Positions 30,916-36,513 of a stretch of 36,513 bases of DNA are shown in pieces (the first letter of the stretch is position 1; each line of letters starts with the position of its first letter). Below the pieces are notes generated by a model that was not told the origin of the DNA, searched no databases, and saw only the letters and a list, made by a program, of their open reading frames with translations. A program made the position numbers and the translations under genes. The stretch lies in NCBI GenBank assembly GCA_022793795.1, contig JAAWDM010000033.1, forward strand, positions 1 to 36,513, written 5' to 3'. The stretch comes from Bacillota bacterium. GTDB taxonomy: Bacteria > Bacillota > Clostridia > Peptostreptococcales > Anaerovoracaceae.

Positions 30916-32263
30916 AAAGAAAGACAGCAGTAATAAGGAAAGTAAAGGGACGGAACTGATGAAAGCTGCGGAGCAAATGGAGCAGATTTGCATTGCCCTT
31001 CGCAGAGATTTTCATACTTACCCAGAGGCAGCATGGAATGAGTTTCGAACCACAGCCAAGGTGGCCCAGAGACTTCGGAAAATGGGTATGAAAGTGGTTC
31101 TGGGCAAAGAGGTCATTCAGCCGGATTTTGCTTTTGGTAGACCTGATGAAGAGGAACTTAAACGGCAGCAGCGCAGAGCCATAGAGCAGGGGGCGGAACC
31201 TGAACTGGTGGAAGAGATGGAAGGCTATACAGGCGCCATGGCGGTAATCGATACCGGCAGGAAAGGTCCCGCGGTGGCCCTTCGTTTTGACATGGATTGT
31301 GTGGAGGTGCAGGAGACTGACCATGAAAACCACAGCCCCAACCGGCAGGGTTTTGCGTCGGTCAATGAGGGATGGATGCACGCTTGCGGCCACGACGGTC
31401 ATACTGCCATGGGTCTGGTACTTACAGAGATTCTGTGGCGTCATAAAGACGCGCTGCAAGGAAGGATTAAAATTCTCTTTCAGCCGGCCGAGGAAGGGGT
31501 TAGAGGGGCGCGGGCCATGGTGGAGAGAGGCCTTCTTGACGATGTGGACGTGGTTCTTGGAATTCATATTTATGGCACAGAAGAACCCTATCCGGCTTTG
31601 GCTGGAACCCAGACAGGACTTTATGCCACCACCAAATTCGATGTAACCATCCATGGGAGAAACGCCCATGCAGGAGGCGCGCCCCAGGAGGGACACAATG
31701 CTTTGCTTGCGGCGGTGACCGCTATTTCCGCCATGAACGGATTCCTCCAGGATGGAAGGGGAGCGGAACGGCTGAATATCGGCCTGATTAGGGGTGGCAG
31801 CGGGCGAAACGTGGTTCCTGCCGATTGTACATTTTGCGGGGAAACAAGAGGCTCGGATACAGCGGTGGAACAGCGGCTCTTTGACAGGATGAAGGCCTGT
31901 GTGGAAGGAGCCTGCCGCATGTTTGAATGTGAAAATCGCATCGTATCGGTAGGAGCAGCGCCGGCGGGAGGAGGAGACGAAGACCTGGCGGCCAGGATTG
32001 TGGCAGCAGCGCAGCAACAGGTTGAAGACATGCAATGGACAGAGCCCATACAGGTCAACACAGGAACTACCGATGATTTTGCCTATATGATGAAGCAGGT
32101 GCAGGAACGAGGGGGCAAGGCTTGCTATCTGGCTCTGTTGAGCAAATTGACAGAGGGTCTTCACGGCAGCGGCTATGATTTTGATGAGACATGTTTGATT
32201 CCAGGGGTAAAAAGTCTTTTGGCAGCCCTTTCATGCGTAGGCATAATGGGGGACCAGAGGTAG
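30908..32263 (+). CDS. M20-family amidohydrolase (AbgA-like)
   Basis: This 451-residue zinc hydrolase belongs to the M20D amidohydrolase group. The metal site is visible: HACGHDGH (158-165, C160 and H162 being key), E195-E196 (PAEEGV), H220 (GIHIYG), and H in HAGGAPQ and GLHGSGYDF. A charged insertion (residues 72-105, EEELKRQQRR, EQGAEPELVEEM) is the kind seen in the AbgA subunit of p-aminobenzoyl-glutamate hydrolase, so amino-acid amides or aminobenzoyl-glutamate are possible substrates. ATG 30908 overlaps the kinase stop by 8 bp; ATG 30959 is an alternative start. Its place between two regulatory systems is unusual. Confidence 0.88.
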   Translation: MVEKKDSSNKESKGTELMKAAEQMEQICIALRRDFHTYPEAAWNEFRTTAKVAQRLRKMGMKVVLGKEVIQPDFAFGRPDEEELKRQQRRAIEQGAEPELVEEMEGYTGAMAVIDTGRKGPAVALRFDMDCVEVQETDHENHSPNRQGFASVNEGWMHACGHDGHTAMGLVLTEILWRHKDALQGRIKILFQPAEEGVRGARAMVERGLLDDVDVVLGIHIYGTEEPYPALAGTQTGLYATTKFDVTIHGRNAHAGGAPQEGHNALLAAVTAISAMNGFLQDGRGAERLNIGLIRGGSGRNVVPADCTFCGETRGSDTAVEQRLFDRMKACVEGACRMFECENRIVSVGAAPAGGGDEDLAARIVAAAQQQVEDMQWTEPIQVNTGTTDDFAYMMKQVQERGGKACYLALLSKLTEGLHGSGYDFDETCLIPGVKSLLAALSCVGIMGDQR

Positions 32264-32284
32264 GGAAAGGAGAGCAAATAGTAG

Positions 32285-33007
32285 ATGGGGCATATTTTAA
32301 TCGTAGACGACGATGTGCATATCGGGAACCTGCTTGAAGAGGTGCTTCTTGGGGAAGGGCATCAGGTGAGCAGAGCCTATTCGGGGACAGAAGTTTTGTG
32401 GATGCTGAAAGAGCAGACGATGGATTTGGTGCTGCTGGACTTAATGCTGCCAGGCCTTTCTGGAGAAGAGGTATTGGAAAGGTTAAAAGGGATTCCTATC
32501 ATCATTATCAGCGCCAAAACCACCATAGACCATAAGGTAAAGCTGTTGATGGACGGCGCTTGCGATTATATTACCAAACCCTTTGATATTCGGGAGGTAG
32601 CGGCCAGGGTAGAGGTGCAGCTACGGACAAGTTCTAAAAGCGGAGCCAGGGCGGACAACAGCGAGAATGCCAAGGCAGAGTACATTTTGCAGTGGGAAGA
32701 TTTGACCCTGAATCTCCATACCTACCAGGCTGGCGTGGGAAAGGAGACGGTGAAGCTGACCAAAACCGAGTTTGCCATATTGAAGATGCTCATGCTCCAT
32801 CCGCGGCAGGTCATAACCAAAAGCCAGCTTCTGGACCATATCAGTCAGGACACGCCGGATTGTATGGAAAGTTCCCTTAAGGTTCACATCAGCAATCTAA
32901 GAAAGAAACTTCGGCTCATCAGCGAGCGGGAATATATTGAAGCGGTATGGGGAATCGGCTTTAAGATGAACGACGCTGCGAAAGAGCCTGAAAGCGGGCC
33001 TCTGTGA
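32285..33007 (+). CDS. OmpR-family response regulator (second)
   Basis: This 240-residue regulator has acidic pocket residues D8-D10, phosphoacceptor D52 (LVLLDLMLPGLSG), the serine of IIISAKT and the lysine of YITKPFD. The DNA-binding domain has LTKTEFAILKMLMLHP and SLKVHISNLRKKL. It belongs to the same general class as regulators of bacitracin- or lantibiotic-responsive transporters. AAAGGAGAG lies about 11 bases upstream. The next gene, 142 bp on, is the ABC transporter, and a row of phased heptamers lies between them. Confidence 0.95.
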   Translation: MGHILIVDDDVHIGNLLEEVLLGEGHQVSRAYSGTEVLWMLKEQTMDLVLLDLMLPGLSGEEVLERLKGIPIIIISAKTTIDHKVKLLMDGACDYITKPFDIREVAARVEVQLRTSSKSGARADNSENAKAEYILQWEDLTLNLHTYQAGVGKETVKLTKTEFAILKMLMLHPRQVITKSQLLDHISQDTPDCMESSLKVHISNLRKKLRLISEREYIEAVWGIGFKMNDAAKEPESGPL

Positions 33008-33014
33008 GAAAAAA

Positions 33015-33072
33015 TCTTTACCTTTTCTTTACTGTTCTCTTAACCGGTTTCTTAACCTTAAGATGCTAAAGT
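33015..33072 (+). promoter_or_regulatory. Four phased heptamers and an extended -10 box: response-regulator box
   Basis: TCTTTAC (33015), TCTTTAC (33026), TCTTAAC (33038) and TCTTAAC (33050) recur every 11-12 bp. The last ends 10 bp before an extended -10 box, TGC-TAAAGT (33064-33072). This is the geometry of pho-box type promoters, where OmpR-family regulators bind direct repeats in place of a -35 box. Regulator and target are inferred from position. Confidence 0.75.
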
Positions 33073-33124
33073 GAGGGGTACCCTCGATTGACAAAGACAC
33101 ACACAGTTTTGCCAACCGAGGGTA
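33073..33124 (+). other. Transporter leader with two competing inverted repeats
   Basis: GAGGG(G)TACCCTC (33073-33085) is a palindrome with one bulged G; its right half TACCCTCG (33079-33086) is also an exact complement of CGAGGGTA (33117-33124). The two hairpins use the same strand and exclude each other. GGGGAG, the ribosome binding site, follows ten bases after the second. Confidence 0.5.
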
Positions 33125-33149
33125 GTAACAGAAAAGGGGGAGTAAACAT

Positions 33150-34076
33150 ATGGAATATGTACTGACTACAAATAATCTAACCAAGCGTTACAAACAGTTT
33201 GACGCCCTTCGGGATGTGTCCATGCATATACCGAAAGGAGCTATTTATGGTTTTGTGGGAAAAAACGGAGCGGGCAAGACTACGCTCATTCGTCTGCTCT
33301 GCGGCCTTCAGCAGCCCACAGAGGGTTCTTACACTTTGTACGGCGTAAAACATACGGAAAAGGCCATTTATCATGTACGGCGTAGAATGGGAGCTGTGGT
33401 GGAATCGCCTTCCATCTATCTGGATTTAACCGCCGAGGAAAATCTGCGGGAACAGTTTCGCATCCTGGGTATGCCGTCCTTTGATGGTATCGAGGATTTA
33501 TTGAAGCTGGTGGGACTTGGTGACACGGGGAATAAAAAAGCGAAAAATTTTTCTCTGGGTATGCGGCAGCGGCTGGGAATTGCAGTGGCTCTGGCAGGAA
33601 ATCCGGATTTTCTGGTTCTCGATGAGCCAGTCAACGGACTGGACCCACAGGGAATCGTGGAAATGCGGGAACTGATTTTAAAGCTCAATCAGCAGCATCA
33701 GATTACCGTACTCATATCCAGTCACATTTTAGACGAGTTATCTCGTTTGGCTACCCATTACGGATTTATCGACAGAGGCGTCATTGTCAAAGAGATTAGC
33801 GCCAAAGAACTTCATGAGGCCAGCAGAAAGTGTCTCCGCCTTGGGGTCAGTCAAATGAAGAAACTGGTTCAGGTGCTGGAAGAACAGGAACTGGAGTACA
33901 GGGTAATTTCCGATCAGGAAGCCGACATCTTCTCAGAAATTCAGATTACCGATTTAGTAATGAAGCTATCAGAAGCAGGCTGTCAGGTTCTCTCCATGAC
34001 GGAGAGAGATGAAAGCTTGGAAAGCTACTACATGGAATTGGTGGGAGAAGAACTGGGAGGTGGAAATCGTGAATAA
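33150..34076 (+). CDS. ABC transporter ATPase, BcrA/lantibiotic-immunity type
   Basis: This 308-residue ATPase of the CcmA/NatA group has Walker A GKNGAGKTT (37-45), the variant signature SLGMRQR (S135) and Walker B D158-E159 (FLVLDEPVNGLD). A C-terminal extension of about 90 residues (CLRLGVSQMKKL, ILSMTERDESLESYYMELVGE-like end) is typical of BcrA-like immunity and drug-efflux ATPases. GGGGAG precedes the ATG. It overlaps the permease gene by 8 bp. With the single-kinase partner it probably protects against a peptide antibiotic, or moves another lipid-like compound. Confidence 0.92.
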   Translation: MEYVLTTNNLTKRYKQFDALRDVSMHIPKGAIYGFVGKNGAGKTTLIRLLCGLQQPTEGSYTLYGVKHTEKAIYHVRRRMGAVVESPSIYLDLTAEENLREQFRILGMPSFDGIEDLLKLVGLGDTGNKKAKNFSLGMRQRLGIAVALAGNPDFLVLDEPVNGLDPQGIVEMRELILKLNQQHQITVLISSHILDELSRLATHYGFIDRGVIVKEISAKELHEASRKCLRLGVSQMKKLVQVLEEQELEYRVISDQEADIFSEIQITDLVMKLSEAGCQVLSMTERDESLESYYMELVGEELGGGNRE

Positions 34077-34887
34077 ACTCATAGGCGCAGGTATCATGCG
34101 GATAAAGAGCAATAAAGCATTTTGGATAGGTATGATCTTTATGGCTATCATGGGGATTGTAGTGCCCATAGCCAGGGATCGAAACGATGATTTGGGTATA
34201 GCAGATCAGTGCATGTTCGCTTATGCAGTGTTTTTGCCGGTGATGATGGCCATATTTTGCAGCTTGTTTCTCGGAACCGAGTATAGCGACGGAACCATAC
34301 GAAACAAAATCGTGGTGGGCCATACCAGGGTTTCCGTGTATTTAACCAATCTACTTCTTTGCCTGTTGGTCGGGCTGGTTCTGACTGTGGTGAACCTGTT
34401 GCTCTTTGGAATCACTGCTGCCATATTGGGTTTAGGCCTTCGCATGGCTGTCCACTGGCTGGCGATTATGGTGGTGGGCGTATTTCTTATGACAGCTGTT
34501 TATACCGCCCTTTATGTTTTGGCAGGTATGCTGATTCAGAACAAGGCCGTCACAGCTATCGTCTGTACTGTGGGCGTATTTCTCATGCTGGTAGCCGGTA
34601 CTTATATCAGCAATCGCTTAGAGGAGCCGGAGTTTTACACAGGATACAGCATGAGCGTCAATGGACAGGTTCAGGAAGGGGAGCCGGAACCAAACCCTAA
34701 CTATTTGGACGGCGCCAAGAGGCAGGTCTATGAGTTTCTCTTTGACTTTTTGCCAGGTGGTCAGACCTTACAATATGCACAGGTCTATGGCAATGGTGTG
34801 CCATGGATGATGGTGTATGACGGCCTGATTGTCATTGTGACCACGGGGATTGGCATATTCTGCTTCCGAAGAAAGGACTTGAAATAG
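34069..34887 (+). CDS. ABC-2 type permease, BcrB-like
   Basis: This 272-residue permease has about six membrane segments (near residues 17-36, 48-68, 90-118, 128-150, 157-176 and 246-263) and the ABC-2 landmark FLGTEYSDGTIRNKIVVG. The large loop NRLEEPEFYTGYSMS and NGQVQEGEPEPNPNYLDG between helices 5 and 6 is charged and faces one side. I use GTG 34069, 8 bp inside the ATPase gene, with GGGAGG upstream; the frame extends to 34009 inside the ATPase gene but without support. It forms the membrane part of the exporter. Confidence 0.9.
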   Translation: MNKLIGAGIMRIKSNKAFWIGMIFMAIMGIVVPIARDRNDDLGIADQCMFAYAVFLPVMMAIFCSLFLGTEYSDGTIRNKIVVGHTRVSVYLTNLLLCLLVGLVLTVVNLLLFGITAAILGLGLRMAVHWLAIMVVGVFLMTAVYTALYVLAGMLIQNKAVTAIVCTVGVFLMLVAGTYISNRLEEPEFYTGYSMSVNGQVQEGEPEPNPNYLDGAKRQVYEFLFDFLPGGQTLQYAQVYGNGVPWMMVYDGLIVIVTTGIGIFCFRRKDLK

Positions 34888-34903
34888 GGAAGGAGCTGTG
34901 GAA

Positions 34904-35872
34904 ATGGCGTATTGGTGTGAAGTTCTCATGGGAGGTCTGACAGCCTTAACCATAGGATTGCTGGTTAAAATTTATCTTCTGCGAAAATCTGCTAGAGAGA
35001 TTCATCAGGAGTTTTCTGCCCGCATAGCTGTGGAGCAGGGAGAGACTTTTTCGGGAGAAACCCATTTGACACAGACCAATACGCTGATTTCCATTTCCAG
35101 CAGGGATAAGGCCATGAGAGAGCTGGCAGGCGCCATCAATGTGCAGCTAGACCAGTTAAAGGCTCAGCGGCAGAGATATGAAAGAGGCGATATGGAGTTG
35201 AAAAACGCCATTTCTTCTATCTCCCACGATTTGAGAACGCCGTTGACTGCAATTTGCGGTTATCTGGAACTGATGGAGAGGGAAGAACGATCGGAAAAAT
35301 CCCAGGGCTATCTAAGGATTATAGAGGAGCGGACAGAAGTCATGCGAAATCTTACCGACCAACTGCTTTCCTATACCCTAATCAGTCAGAGAAACCGAGA
35401 AAAAGAACCTTATGGAGACTCAAAGAAATCCTGTATACCGGTTTATCTGGGAGCAGAACTGGAAAAATCCATCGGCGCCTATTATGGCGCCCTGAAAGCC
35501 GCAGGAATCGTACCGGAAATCTTCATACCAGAGAAAAAAATCAGGTGTCTGGCACAGCCAGACGCATTATCCAGGGTTTTTGCCAATTTAATTACCAATG
35601 CCATCAAATACAGCGATGGGGATTTAAAAATTGTGGTATCGGATACAGGTAAGATTCAGTTTTCTAACAGAGCGCCTGGCTTGGATCAGATTCAGGTGGC
35701 AAAGCTGTTTGAGCGGTTTTACACAGTTGAGACAGGAAGAGCGTCTACGGGTCTGGGCCTTTCCATTGCTAGAATTTTGGTAGAGGAAATGGGCGGCTCC
35801 ATTACCGCATGGTATAGAGAGGGACGGTTGACTGTTGAAGTGGAAATGAGAAAGGTGGAGGAAATAGAATGA
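34904..35872 (+). CDS. Sensor histidine kinase with a single membrane helix (second)
   Basis: This 322-residue kinase has one N-terminal membrane helix (about residues 8-26) and no extracytoplasmic sensor. The phosphoacceptor is H108 (SSISHDLRTPLTAICGY), the N box is FANLITNAIKYS, and the ATP lid is TGLGLSIARILVEEMGG. Such small kinases in RR-ABC-HK clusters usually sense via their transporter. I prefer ATG 34904, nine bases after AAGGAG, over the GTG at 34898. It follows the permease by 16 bp and overlaps the acetyltransferase by four bases. Confidence 0.93.
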   Translation: MAYWCEVLMGGLTALTIGLLVKIYLLRKSAREIHQEFSARIAVEQGETFSGETHLTQTNTLISISSRDKAMRELAGAINVQLDQLKAQRQRYERGDMELKNAISSISHDLRTPLTAICGYLELMEREERSEKSQGYLRIIEERTEVMRNLTDQLLSYTLISQRNREKEPYGDSKKSCIPVYLGAELEKSIGAYYGALKAAGIVPEIFIPEKKIRCLAQPDALSRVFANLITNAIKYSDGDLKIVVSDTGKIQFSNRAPGLDQIQVAKLFERFYTVETGRASTGLGLSIARILVEEMGGSITAWYREGRLTVEVEMRKVEEIE

Positions 35873-36357
35873 TTGAAATCAAAAAATGTGCGCTGCAGGA
35901 CTTAGAGCGGCTTGTGGAACTGGAATCTCAATTATTCCCTGCAGGCGAGGCAGCTACAAGGGAGTCCTTTTCTTATCGTATCGAGCATCATGGTTATTGG
36001 TTTCGTACAGCCAGAGTGGAGGGAAAACTGGTGGGATATATCTGTGGAAGGCCGGTTTTCATTGAAAAAGAAGGCGGCATTACGGATGAGATGTATCTAG
36101 CCCAGGATTATCCCAAGGGAGATGCCTTTGCCCTTTTAGACATCGCTGTGGACAATGCATATCAGAGGCAGGGCATCGGTGAATTTCTGATGAAGACGAT
36201 CATTTTTCTGTGTCAGGAGGATGGAATACGGCGAATCGTTCTGGCATGTAAGGAGGACAAGAAACCCTATTATGAGAAATTTGGTTTTCATCTTATGGGG
36301 CCTTCGGCATCAGATTTAGGCGGCGAGGGTTGGTATGATATGGAACGGATTCTGTAA
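35869..36357 (+). CDS. GNAT-family N-acetyltransferase
   Basis: This 162-residue acetyl-CoA-dependent N-acetyltransferase has motif A at DIAVDNAYQRQGIGEFLM (the Q-R-Q-G-I-G acetyl-CoA loop) and the C-terminal KPYYEKFGFHLMGPS segment. The overall pattern, with ALLDIAV before motif A and EGWYDMERI at the end, recalls the arylalkylamine N-acetyltransferase branch, so a small amine may be the acceptor. The ATGA overlap with the kinase stop places it in the transporter operon, so it could modify the same toxic compound; this is inference. Confidence 0.9.
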   Translation: MIEIKKCALQDLERLVELESQLFPAGEAATRESFSYRIEHHGYWFRTARVEGKLVGYICGRPVFIEKEGGITDEMYLAQDYPKGDAFALLDIAVDNAYQRQGIGEFLMKTIIFLCQEDGIRRIVLACKEDKKPYYEKFGFHLMGPSASDLGGEGWYDMERIL

Positions 36358-36454
36358 ATTCGACAGTTTTTATTCTCCTAAAAATAACGGAATATATAGG
36401 TGAAAAAATATATGAAAATGTTATATTAAGTCGATATATTTTACCATAAAAGTA

Positions 36455-36482
36455 TTGACATTTTTGATACAATATGTATAAT
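36455..36482 (+). promoter_or_regulatory. Promoter for a gene beyond the right edge
   Basis: TTGACA (36455-36460), 16 bp, TATAAT (36477-36482). AAGGAG follows near 36498, but the window ends before a start codon. The stretch from 36358 on is AT-rich, with no gene and only a weak GTTTTTAT/AAAAATAAC inverted repeat after the acetyltransferase. Confidence 0.8.
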
Positions 36483-36513
36483 AAAACAGGAGAAATAAGG
36501 AGACAGAACAGGA

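Noticed and set aside
30836..32164. A 440-codon minus-strand open frame opposite the M20 gene
   Set aside because: The plus strand carries the intact metal-binding motifs of an M20 hydrolase; the antisense product is a codon-bias artefact without motifs.
33088..33093. TTGACA as the -35 box of the transporter promoter
   Set aside because: No acceptable -10 box follows at 16-18 bp, whereas the upstream heptamer array with an extended -10 box fits well.
1..36513. CRISPR arrays, insertion sequences, tRNA or rRNA genes, or phage genes
   Set aside because: I saw no regularly spaced repeats, transposase or integrase motifs, tRNA-like cloverleafs or rRNA signatures on either strand.

Overview
The window looks like a chromosomal segment of an anaerobic, low-to-mid-GC Clostridia (Bacillota). 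The evidence is the gene content and order (ylxM-ffh-rpsP-khpA-rimM-trmD; yggS-sepF-yggT-divIVA-lspA-rluD), strong AGGAGG-type ribosome binding sites, consensus TTGACA/TATAAT promoters, a two-cluster ferredoxin next to a Crp/Fnr regulator, and peptide import paired with peptidases. A peptide- or amino-acid-fermenting member of the Peptostreptococcales/Anaerovoracaceae is my guess; the sequence alone does not prove it.

Layout. 1-1.3 kb: an AT-rich gene with an HELGH zinc motif, then a non-coding stretch. 1.3-4.9 kb: a D,D-carboxypeptidase coupled to uvrC, then a small DUF1292 gene with a strong terminator. 4.9-6.4 kb (minus): a duplicated DUF305 protein whose ribosome binding site lies in a hairpin, and an IclR-family regulator. 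6.5-13.3 kb: an oligopeptide ABC importer (binding protein, two permeases, two ATPases) followed by an M29 aminopeptidase, all reading away from the IclR gene. Together they import peptides and trim them from the N-terminus. 13.4-15.2 kb: an AT-rich island with a secreted papain-like/C39-like cysteine peptidase and a small membrane protein. 15.4-16.9 kb: a ferredoxin-like protein and a divergent Crp/Fnr regulator sharing a perfect palindrome.

16.9-25.9 kb is conserved housekeeping: SRP GTPase, ribosomal protein S16, RNA maturation (KhpA, RimM, TrmD), an envelope adaptor-like protein with an apparently leaderless start, then the division and envelope genes yggS, sepF, yggT, divIVA, lspA and rluD, and a flavin reductase. 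25.95-26.5 kb holds a strongly structured non-coding stretch, probably a plus-strand RNA, facing a tiny zinc-finger gene.

26.6-36.4 kb is a plus-strand run: an alpha/beta hydrolase, a threonine-aldolase-like PLP enzyme, a two-component pair, an M20 amidohydrolase, a second response regulator, a drug/lantibiotic-type ABC transporter, a one-helix sensor kinase and a GNAT acetyltransferase. Four phased heptamers upstream of the transporter look like the response-regulator binding site. The window ends in a consensus promoter for a gene beyond the edge.

The best candidates for something new are the structured RNA region (26000-26254), the SD-sequestering hairpin of the DUF305 gene, the shared palindrome of the ferredoxin/Crp pair, and the peptidase/membrane-protein island. 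No CRISPR array, tRNA, rRNA, insertion sequence or recognisable defence system is visible.
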